7,598 nt of DNA from Tannerella sp. (GTDB lineage Bacteria > Bacteroidota > Bacteroidia > Bacteroidales > Tannerellaceae), in contig JAISJX010000090.1 in the NCBI GenBank assembly GCA_031261145.1, positions 1-7,598 on the forward strand. The letters are read 5' to 3'. The position numbers were made by a program, and so were the translations under genes. The notes beneath the pieces were generated by a model. It saw only the letters and a list, made by a program, of their open reading frames with translations, did not search any database and was not told the origin of the DNA. Every line of letters begins with the position of its first letter. The first letter of the stretch is position 1. This document shows, piece after piece, positions 1 to 5,432 of the stretch.

Positions 1-11
1 TAAATCTGACA

Positions 12-521
12 TCAATCATCCGCATAGTCTTTTAGCCGTTCTTTTAGCTCGGTGCGGGCAAAGAAAATCCGGCTTTTGACCGTACCCAGCGGGATTTTCA
101 ACTCTTCGGCAATCTCATAGTATTTGTATCCATTCAAATACAACAAGAATGGCGCCTTCAATTCTTCACTCAGTTCTTCGATAGTCTTCATAATCTCTTT
201 CAGTCGATAGGACTTTTCCGGAGTTTCAAAATCCGAATCATGGATTGCTTCCAGATTGTACAAATCCACGTTTTGATCCACAACTGTTTGGGTACGAAGC
301 ATTTTACGATAATCATTGATGAATATATTACGCATTACGGTTAACACCCATCCCCGGAAGTTTCGGTTATCTGTGAATTTATCACTATTATTCAGCACTT
401 TAAGGGAAGTTTCCTGAAGCAAATCCTGAGCGTCTTCACGATTAGCCGTTAAAAGTAATGCAAAATTCATCATATTCTCTTGCATATTCAATAAATTTTC
501 CTGAAATTGCGACGTTTTCAT
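12..521 (-). CDS. ECF-type RNA polymerase sigma factor (sigma-70 family)
   Basis: This protein of 169 aa has the two-domain build of group 4 (ECF) sigma factors, which direct core RNA polymerase to a small regulon, often for envelope or stress responses. Region 2 spans about residues 15-80 and includes the DAQDLLQETSLKVL helix (31-43) and the FRGWVLTVMRNIFINDYRK stretch (55-73) of the 2.3/2.4 DNA-melting and -10-reading part. Region 4 spans about 112-163, with a helix-turn-helix at YYEIAEELKIPLGTVKSR (134-151) that would read the -35 element. There is no extra N- or C-terminal domain. I chose the ATG at 521; a TTG three codons upstream is open but less likely. It diverges from the nfeD-type gene. 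Only 11 bases follow the stop, so a linked anti-sigma gene cannot be judged. The family is certain from sequence; its stimulus and regulon are unknown. Confidence 0.93.
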   Translation of the reverse strand: MKTSQFQENLLNMQENMMNFALLLTANREDAQDLLQETSLKVLNNSDKFTDNRNFRGWVLTVMRNIFINDYRKMLRTQTVVDQNVDLYNLEAIHDSDFETPEKSYRLKEIMKTIEELSEELKAPFLLYLNGYKYYEIAEELKIPLGTVKSRIFFARTELKERLKDYADD

Positions 522-565
522 GACCAACAAAAATTTACATAGAACAATTCAATTATGTTTATATG

Positions 566-573
566 CAAATATA
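566..573 (-). promoter_or_regulatory. Candidate Bacteroides-type -7 promoter element of the sigma factor gene
   Basis: Read on the minus strand this is TATATTTG, an exact match to the TAnnTTTG (-7) consensus used by the primary sigma factor in Bacteroides, followed by C as is common. It lies 45 bp upstream of the ATG at 521, giving a leader of roughly 40 nt. No convincing TTTG (-33) element sits 17-21 bp further upstream, so the promoter is either weak, dependent on an activator, or a chance match in AT-rich DNA. Confidence 0.4.
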
Positions 574-577
574 CAAA

Positions 578-634
578 ATTTCCGGTTCAATTGTTCACGT
601 ATTTAGAATATTTAACACGTGCATTTCCGGAAAT
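578..634. promoter_or_regulatory. ATTTCCGG repeat and palindrome in the divergent sigma/nfeD region
   Basis: The 274-bp region between the two divergent starts contains a perfect 12-bp palindrome, ATTTCCGGAAAT (623-634). Its half-site ATTTCCGG occurs again at 578-585, 45 bp away in the same orientation. The second copy lies just upstream of the sigma gene's candidate -7 element. The arrangement suits an operator shared by both promoters, or the recognition element of an autoregulating ECF sigma factor. That reading is inference from position and symmetry. On the plus strand towards nfeD I find only one-mismatch -7 candidates (CAATTTTG at 692-699 and TAGATTGG at 680-687), none with a matching -33 box. 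Confidence 0.3.
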
Positions 635-795
635 TAACATAACCCGAAGCGGGATGGTGGTATGTTTTAAAATAGATAATAGATTGGGAATCAATTTTGT
701 AGTTTAAAAAAGGGAAAGGAAACATTTTTCTAAGAGTGAAGAATAAAATATATATAAATCATCGATGGCCTGAAAACCTCGTTAAACAGTTAAAA

Positions 796-2217
796 ATGAA
801 ACAATATCAACATTTCTGCCGATTGAGGAGACTGAAATTTATCATCTCCCTCTCCGCTTTATTTTTATTTTTGTCGGGTGCACTTTACGCGCAACCAAGT
901 GAAAAACAGGGGAAAATTTACGTGATTGACATCCGGAAAGAGATCAATCATACGACGCAACTCTACCTCAGCCGGGGACTGAATGAAGCACAGGCGCTTC
1001 GTGCGGATGCCGTACTGATTCATCTCAACACGTATGGCGGTCTTTTGGAAGCGGCCGACTCGATGCGTACGGCCATCCTGTACAGTCCCATTCCGGTGTA
1101 CGTATTTATTGATAACAACGCAGCTTCGGCCGGCGCGCTTATCTCCATAGCCTGCAAACAAATCTACATGCGCAAAGGCGCCAATATCGGCGCGGCGACC
1201 GTGGTCAGTCAGACGGGCGAGGGCTTGCCGGATAAATACCAGTCGTACATGCGTTCGATGATGCGTTCCACCGCCGAGGCGCACGGAAAGGATACAATCA
1301 TTCACGGACGTGATACGGCTTACAAGTGGAAACGTGATCCGCAAATCGCAGAAGCCATGGTGGATGACCGGATTGTTATCCCGAACCTGATTGATTCCGG
1401 TAAAACCCTCACTTTTACCGCCGAAGAAGCCTGCAAATGGGGCTATTGCGACGGAATGGCCGAATCGGTGGACGACGTCATCACCAATTATTTGGGATAT
1501 GAAGTGAATGAATATGTACTGGAATCCTATCATCCTTCCTGGTTGGTTGATTTGAAAGGCTTCCTGATGAATCCCATCCTGCAATCCATCCTGATTCTGA
1601 TTATCATCGGGGGAATCTATTTTGAGTTACAGACGCCGGGCATCGGTTTTCCCATAGCCGCATCCATCGTCGCCGCCATCCTTTACTTTGCGCCGCTCTA
1701 CATCGAAGGATTGGCGCAAAACTGGGAGATTTTACTGTTTGTTATCGGGTTAATCCTGGTCGCGATCGAGATATTTGTGATTCCGGGGTTCGGCATCGCC
1801 GGCATCAGCGGGATTGTACTGATGTTTATCGGGTTTGTCCTGAGCCTGCTGGATAATGTAAACTTCAGTTTCGAGGGCGTAAGCAACGCAGATACAGGCA
1901 AGGCATTCCTGACGGTTTCGGTCGGCATCGTGTTCGGAATGGTGGGGACGATTTGGCTGTCCAGCCGCATCGGTACGCCCGGAATCCTGCGCAAAGTTGC
2001 GCTAAATGCCGATTTGGAAAATATGACTTCTTCGCCGGTACTCACCGGATTGATTGGGAAAGAAGGCGTTGCAGTGACGGTTCTTCGCCCTTCGGGTAAA
2101 GTGATGGTTGACGGCGAATTGTATGACGGAATTTCGGAATCCGGCTTTATTGAAAAAGGAATAACTATCAGAGTAGTACGCTTTGAAAATGCACAAGTGT
2201 ATGTGGAAAAGGTGTAA
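796..2217 (+). CDS. nfeD: NfeD-family membrane-bound ClpP-class serine protease
   Basis: This is a full-length NfeD protein (473 aa from the ATG at 796). A signal peptide occupies residues 1-32 (basic start, hydrophobic core, LYA cleavage site before Q33). A ClpP/crotonase-like protease domain covers about 38-240, with the NTYGG oxyanion-type loop (78-82), the AASAG nucleophile motif (Ser111) and Lys147 in PDKYQSYM as likely general base, as in the Ser-Lys dyad of archaeal 1510-N. Four to five hydrophobic segments follow (about 262-279, 285-303, 311-330, 333-352, 371-388). A C-terminal NfeD OB-fold covers about 415-473. Family members cleave hydrophobic segments of stomatin-type (SPFH) proteins and are linked to membrane quality control; the substrate here is inferred. 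An in-frame GTG at 736 would add 20 residues before the signal peptide, so I prefer the ATG. No SPFH partner follows; pfp is next after 287 bp. Confidence 0.92.
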   Translation: MKQYQHFCRLRRLKFIISLSALFLFLSGALYAQPSEKQGKIYVIDIRKEINHTTQLYLSRGLNEAQALRADAVLIHLNTYGGLLEAADSMRTAILYSPIPVYVFIDNNAASAGALISIACKQIYMRKGANIGAATVVSQTGEGLPDKYQSYMRSMMRSTAEAHGKDTIIHGRDTAYKWKRDPQIAEAMVDDRIVIPNLIDSGKTLTFTAEEACKWGYCDGMAESVDDVITNYLGYEVNEYVLESYHPSWLVDLKGFLMNPILQSILILIIIGGIYFELQTPGIGFPIAASIVAAILYFAPLYIEGLAQNWEILLFVIGLILVAIEIFVIPGFGIAGISGIVLMFIGFVLSLLDNVNFSFEGVSNADTGKAFLTVSVGIVFGMVGTIWLSSRIGTPGILRKVALNADLENMTSSPVLTGLIGKEGVAVTVLRPSGKVMVDGELYDGISESGFIEKGITIRVVRFENAQVYVEKV

Positions 2218-2234
2218 GGGGCGTTAGGATTTCG

Positions 2235-2364
2235 CGCAGATTCCGCAGATTTTGGACGCAGATTTCAGAGATTCCTTTAGATTGCCTTATTGCGTTTGTG
2301 ATAAAACATCCTTTGAATCTTTGAATTTTGCGCCTGTCTGCGTTTAAATCCATTCAATCTGCGG
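2235..2364. repeat. Inverted CGCAGATT-type intergenic repeat
   Basis: Just after nfeD the left arm carries three direct copies of CGCAGATT (2235-2242, 2244-2251, 2257-2264). The right arm carries the reverse complements: AATCTGCGG (2356-2364) matches CCGCAGATT at 2243-2251, and TCTGCGT (2337-2343) matches ACGCAGA at 2256-2262. The order of the two words is kept, so the arms are a diverged inverted pair around about 70 bp of AT-rich spacer. No protein-like reading frame explains it. It resembles a dispersed palindromic intergenic element (REP- or MITE-like) rather than a terminator, because no T-tract follows. The element type is inference. Confidence 0.55.
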
Positions 2365-2373
2365 GAAAGAGGC

Positions 2374-2404
2374 ATCCATGAAATTGCAACGAAATGGATT
2401 TTTT
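2374..2404 (+). terminator. Weak candidate terminator after nfeD
   Basis: ATCCAT (2374-2379) can pair with ATGGAT (2394-2399) across a 14-base loop, and a run of six T (2399-2404) follows directly. The stem is short and only partly GC, so termination here would be weak. It is the only hairpin-plus-T-tract between nfeD and pfp. Confidence 0.25.
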
Positions 2405-2424
2405 GCAGATAAACTTCCCGATAT

Positions 2425-2456
2425 TTTTTATATTCCAAGAAAAAGTACGATATTTG
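2425..2456 (+). promoter_or_regulatory. Candidate Bacteroides-type promoter for pfp-ribE
   Basis: GATATTTG (2449-2456), followed by C, matches the TAnnTTTG -7 consensus at all but the first base. A T-rich TTTT (2425-2428) stands in for the -33 TTTG with a 20-bp spacer. Transcription would start near 2463 and leave a leader of about 40 nt rich in A before the pfp ATG at 2505, the usual Bacteroidota arrangement without a Shine-Dalgarno sequence. Confidence 0.45.
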
Positions 2457-2504
2457 CATCGCTTTTGAGAGAAGATTAATCAACACGATATAAATGAAAA
2501 GAAA

Positions 2505-4199
2505 ATGAGTAAAAGTGCATTACAACAAGCAAGGTCTGCTTACAAACCCAAAATGCCGGCGGCATTGGAGGGACCGGTAAAAGCAGTAGAAGGCGAGTAC
2601 ACACAATCGGTAGCAAACACGGAAGAAATCAAGCAATTGTTTCCGAACACGTATGGGATGCCGATTGTCACATTCGAGAGGAGTAACGAGAAAACAAATT
2701 CACCGGCCATCAATGCCGGAGTGATTCTTTCCGGCGGACAGGCTCCGGGCGGTCATAATGTGATTGCAGGATTGTTCGACGGGCTGAAAGCCATCAATAG
2801 CGATTCCCGCCTGTATGGGTTTATTCTTGGCCCCAGCGGCTTGGTGGAACACAAATACATCGAACTGCTTAACAATGAGGATTATAAGAAAACAGTGACT
2901 GAAGCGAACAGGCATGAATACGAAAATATTGATGACTACCGGAATACCGGAGGTTTTGATATTATCGGTTCCGGTCGTACCAAACTCGAAGAAAAAAAAC
3001 AATTCGACAAAGGATTGGAAATTCTCAAGGAATTAAAAATTACGGCATTAGTGATTATCGGCGGCGATGATTCCAATACCAATGCCTGCGTGCTGGCCGA
3101 ATATTACAAGGCCATCGGTGCGGGCGTACAAGTAATCGGCTGTCCGAAAACCATCGACGGCGACTTGAAAAACGAACAGATAGAAACGTCTTTCGGTTTC
3201 GATACGGCATGTAAGGTCTATTCGGAAGTAATCGGTAATATCCAACGCGACTGTAATTCAGCCCGTAAATACTGGCATTTCATCAAGTTAATGGGACGCT
3301 CCGCCTCTCATATCGCGTTGGAATGCGCTCTGCAAACCCATCCGAATATCTGTATCATCTCGGAAGAGGTCGAAGCCGAAAACAAGTCACTGGATCAGGT
3401 CGTTAATGAGATTGCAGCCGTTGTAGCCGAACGCGCCGCAGAGTATAACAACTTCGGTACGGTGCTGATTCCCGAAGGATTGATTGAATTTATCCCGGCC
3501 ATAAGGCGATTGATAGCCGAACTGAATGATTTCCTGGCTAAAAACAGCGCCGAATTTAAAATGATTAAGAAAAGCGAACAACGCGCTTATATCATCGGGA
3601 AACTGACGAAAGATAACGCCGAATTATATGCAAGTTTACCCGAAGGCGTTGCCCGCCAGTTGGCATTAGACCGCGATACGTTTGGCAATGTGCAGGTATC
3701 GTTGATTGAAACGGAAAAACTGTTGGCCGAAATGGTCGCCAATCGTCTGGAAGAGTGGAAGAAAGAAGGCAAATACACAGGTCGTTTTTCGTCACAGGTA
3801 CACTTCTTCGGTTACGAAGGACGTTGCGCCGCTCCATCGAATTATGATGCAGACTACTGCTATTCATTAGGTTACACGGCTTCTCGCCTGATTCAGGCCG
3901 GAAAGACCGGTTACATGGCATCGGTACGCAATACGACCGCACCGGCCAGTCAATGGATTGCTGGCGGTATTCCGGTAACCATGATGATGAATATGGAAAA
4001 GCGCTCCGGCGAATTTAAACCTGTGATACGAAAGGCATTAGTTGAATTGGATGGTGCACCGTTCAAAGAATTTAAAGCCCAACGGGATAGCTGGAAGGAA
4101 AACGATAATTATATTTATCCGGGGCCTATACAGTATTTCGGACCGTCTGAAGTTTGCGACAAACCGACTAAGACGCTGGAACTGGAACAGAAAAAATAA
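2505..4199 (+). CDS. pfp: Pyrophosphate-dependent 6-phosphofructokinase (long type)
   Basis: The enzyme interconverts fructose 6-phosphate and fructose 1,6-bisphosphate in the cytoplasm using pyrophosphate, making this glycolytic step reversible. The 564-aa length fits the long PPi-PFK subgroup (about 550 aa) of Bacteroidota, spirochaetes and plants rather than the ~320-aa ATP enzymes. SGGQAPGGHN (76-85) is the phosphate-binding loop. GGDDS (186-190) has the second Asp that blocks the ATP alpha-phosphate, where ATP enzymes have GGDGS. PKTIDGD (214-220) has the Lys characteristic of PPi use and the catalytic TID aspartate. MGR (263-265) and PEG (323-325) are fructose-phosphate-binding motifs. 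The C-terminal part (FFGYEGRCAAPSNYD and following) is typical of the long form. The ATG at 2505 fits the conserved N-terminus. ribE follows after 12 bp, so the two are probably co-transcribed. No disruption is seen. Confidence 0.96.
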   Translation: MSKSALQQARSAYKPKMPAALEGPVKAVEGEYTQSVANTEEIKQLFPNTYGMPIVTFERSNEKTNSPAINAGVILSGGQAPGGHNVIAGLFDGLKAINSDSRLYGFILGPSGLVEHKYIELLNNEDYKKTVTEANRHEYENIDDYRNTGGFDIIGSGRTKLEEKKQFDKGLEILKELKITALVIIGGDDSNTNACVLAEYYKAIGAGVQVIGCPKTIDGDLKNEQIETSFGFDTACKVYSEVIGNIQRDCNSARKYWHFIKLMGRSASHIALECALQTHPNICIISEEVEAENKSLDQVVNEIAAVVAERAAEYNNFGTVLIPEGLIEFIPAIRRLIAELNDFLAKNSAEFKMIKKSEQRAYIIGKLTKDNAELYASLPEGVARQLALDRDTFGNVQVSLIETEKLLAEMVANRLEEWKKEGKYTGRFSSQVHFFGYEGRCAAPSNYDADYCYSLGYTASRLIQAGKTGYMASVRNTTAPASQWIAGGIPVTMMMNMEKRSGEFKPVIRKALVELDGAPFKEFKAQRDSWKENDNYIYPGPIQYFGPSEVCDKPTKTLELEQKK

Positions 4200-4211
4200 A
4201 CAGTATCAGGT

Positions 4212-4817
4212 ATGTTTTCAGGAATTGTAGAAGAAGCCGCAACGGTAGTTGCTATCAAACAGGACAAAGGAAATATTGATTTGACTTTGCAGTGTTCGTT
4301 TGTCCATGAACTGAAAATCGACCAGAGCGTTTCCCATAACGGCGTGTGCCTGACGGTTGTACGCAAGACAAGCGATACTTATACGGTTACAGCGATTAAG
4401 GAAACCCTGGAACGGTCGAATCTGGGCTTGTTGAAAGCCGGAGATAAAGTGAATCTGGAGCGTAGTATGCTGATGAACAGGCGCTTAGACGGACATATCG
4501 TACAGGGGCATGTGGATCAGACAGCCATTTGTACGAATGTGAAAGAAGCGGACGGCAGTTGGTATTACACGTTCACCTACGCTTTTGATCAGGCGATGGC
4601 TCAACAGGGTTATATGACCGTGGAAAAAGGTTCGGTTTGTGTGAACGGAGTAAGCCTGACGGTTTGCAACTCCCGGAAAAACAGCTTTGAAGTAGCGATT
4701 ATCCCTTATACGCACGACCATACGAATTTCGGACAGATAACGGAAAATACCGTCGTGAATCTGGAATTTGATATTATCGGAAAGTATATCAGTAAACTGA
4801 TGGTATTTAAGGATTGA
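4212..4817 (+). CDS. ribE: Riboflavin synthase, alpha chain
   Basis: This 201-aa cytoplasmic enzyme (usual length about 200-215 aa) performs the last step of riboflavin synthesis: dismutation of two 6,7-dimethyl-8-ribityllumazine molecules to riboflavin and a pyrimidinedione. It shows the internal duplication of the family: two lumazine-binding barrels, about residues 1-95 and 96-190. MFSGIVEE starts the first, SHNGVCLTV (41-49) in the first matches VNGVSLTV (144-151) in the second, and GHIVQGHVD (94-102) opens the second. The last ~10 residues form the trimerisation tail. The start 12 bp after the pfp stop and the strong terminator behind it place it as the last gene of a pfp-ribE transcript. 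No FMN riboswitch fits in the 12-bp gap. The other rib genes are not in the window. Confidence 0.96.
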   Translation: MFSGIVEEAATVVAIKQDKGNIDLTLQCSFVHELKIDQSVSHNGVCLTVVRKTSDTYTVTAIKETLERSNLGLLKAGDKVNLERSMLMNRRLDGHIVQGHVDQTAICTNVKEADGSWYYTFTYAFDQAMAQQGYMTVEKGSVCVNGVSLTVCNSRKNSFEVAIIPYTHDHTNFGQITENTVVNLEFDIIGKYISKLMVFKD

Positions 4818-4840
4818 TCACCTGTAAAAACAGGCAAAAG

Positions 4841-4894
4841 GAAACCTCGGAAAAAGGCCATTAAAAGCCGTTTTTCGAGGTTTCAACTTTTTTT
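4841..4894 (+). terminator. Strong intrinsic terminator of pfp-ribE
   Basis: The 18-base arm at 4841-4858 (GAAACCTCGGAAAAAGGC) pairs with 4867-4884 across an 8-base loop, with one G-U wobble and one mismatch. A run of seven T (4888-4894) follows three bases later. It begins 24 bp after the ribE stop. A small CCTG/CAGG hairpin (4821-4834) lies just ahead of it. Confidence 0.85.
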
Positions 4895-4920
4895 CTTACA
4901 ATACAGATTATAGCCTTGTT

Positions 4921-5037
4921 TCAATTCACCCTCTTGCATAATCTGCAAAAGTCCGGATGAATACAGACAGTCCATGATGTTTCGTGGACATCTATTCCGG
5001 CATGAACATTTTGTCCCTTAAAATTTAATTTATCCGC
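4921..5037 (-). pseudogene. Relic of an IS110-family transposase N-terminus
   Basis: The minus strand from 5037 reads as 38 open codons beginning ADKLNFKGQNVHAGIDVH and continuing ETSWTVCI before the match fades; a stop comes at 4921. The GIDVHxxSWTV block is the hallmark first RuvC-like strand of IS110/IS1111 (DEDD) transposases, whose first catalytic Asp lies in GID. The preceding KLNFKGQN also looks like the N-terminal lead-in of Bacteroidota members, by memory of the family. There is no start codon (TAA stands directly before the first codon) and the remaining ~300 residues are absent, so this is a dead fragment. Both IS ends appear lost: the ribE terminator lies on one side and the promoter of the 102-aa gene on the other. 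A chance match is possible in so short a piece. Confidence 0.6.
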
Positions 5038-5066
5038 TTAACATTATTATTGTTTGTTAATTATTA

Positions 5067-5095
5067 ATTGAATGAAAATTTATTTCATAACTTCG
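5067..5095 (+). promoter_or_regulatory. Candidate promoter for the small membrane protein-mutL unit
   Basis: TAACTTCG (5088-5095) matches the TAnnTTTG -7 consensus with one mismatch and is followed by C. ATTG (5067-5070) is a near match to the -33 box with a 17-bp spacer, a little short. The surrounding 5020-5090 stretch is very AT-rich. The start would fall near 5102, giving a leader of about 20 nt that contains the Shine-Dalgarno sequence. Confidence 0.4.
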
Positions 5096-5111
5096 CACCT
5101 GAAAATTAATC

Positions 5112-5120
5112 AAAGGAGGG
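5112..5120 (+). promoter_or_regulatory. Near-perfect Shine-Dalgarno sequence
   Basis: AAAGGAGGG sits with its AGGAGG core (5114-5119) 4 bases ahead of the ATG at 5124, matching at least eight consecutive positions of the 16S rRNA anti-Shine-Dalgarno complement. It fixes the start of the 102-aa gene. No other gene in the window has such a site; the pfp and nfeD leaders are A-rich instead, as is normal for Bacteroidota. Confidence 0.85.
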
Positions 5121-5123
5121 ACT

Positions 5124-5432
5124 ATGGCATTATTTTCTTTTTATAGCGTGCGCAAACCGCGTCAGTATGAGCACAAACCGATTTATTGGGACCCGCGCAG
5201 GGAAGCATTGGAAAAACGCATCCGTCAGGTGAAAATGGAAATGGGAGAGATACCGGAAGACCCGGAAGAATATAAAGCGTCCATCCGAGGCTCTTTTTCC
5301 GAAGGAACGACTCATCTGCGCAGAAGTAAGGCGAAAGGTTTCGACGTTCATGAACGTGCGAACAGGAATATGCGCCTGATCCTTATTGTAGTCTTGCTAA
5401 GCGTTGTTTTCTGGTATTTTTTCCTGAGGTAA
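5124..5432 (+). CDS. Small tail-anchored membrane protein of unknown function, upstream of mutL
   Basis: I do not recognise a named domain in this 102-aa protein. Residues 1-80 are hydrophilic and strongly basic and acidic, with a probable helical or coiled segment at about 24-41 (DPRREALEKRIRQVKMEMGE), a proline/acidic turn EIPEDPEEY (42-50) and a basic patch LRRSKAKG (65-72). A single membrane span follows (about 84-101, RLILIVVLLSVVFWYFF), ending two residues before the stop. There is no signal peptide, so a cytoplasmic body anchored by its C-terminus is likely. Its stop TAA (5430-5432) shares its last A with the mutL ATG, so the two are probably translationally coupled. I recall similar short proteins in other Bacteroidales, but that is memory, not a search result. 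Base composition resembles the neighbours. A direct role in mismatch repair is not shown. Confidence 0.85.
   Translation: MALFSFYSVRKPRQYEHKPIYWDPRREALEKRIRQVKMEMGEIPEDPEEYKASIRGSFSEGTTHLRRSKAKGFDVHERANRNMRLILIVVLLSVVFWYFFLR

Noticed and set aside
643..653. CCCGAAGCGGG small hairpin in the sigma/nfeD gap.
   Set aside because: A four-base stem with no T-tract or partner signal; too small to assign a role.
736..795. A GTG start that would extend the NfeD protein by 20 residues.
   Set aside because: It would place a polar extension before a well-formed signal peptide, and the nearest purine-rich sequence is about 15 bases away. The ATG at 796 fits better.
2494..2508. A four-codon mini-ORF (MKRK) whose TGA overlaps the pfp ATG.
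   Set aside because: Such short frames arise easily in A-rich leaders, and there is no ribosome-binding signal or attenuator structure to make it a leader peptide.
4904..4945. CAGATTAT/ATAATCTG inverted 8-mers in the gap after ribE, as possible IS ends.
   Set aside because: The words are short, in AT-rich DNA, and lie inside or beside the transposase relic rather than bounding it.
4883..4975. A 30-codon minus-strand open frame starting with ATG (MDCLYSSGLLQI...) that overlaps the transposase relic in another frame.
   Set aside because: It is very short, runs into the ribE terminator hairpin, has no ribosome-binding context and resembles no protein I know. It might be a frameshifted continuation of the relic, but nothing supports that.
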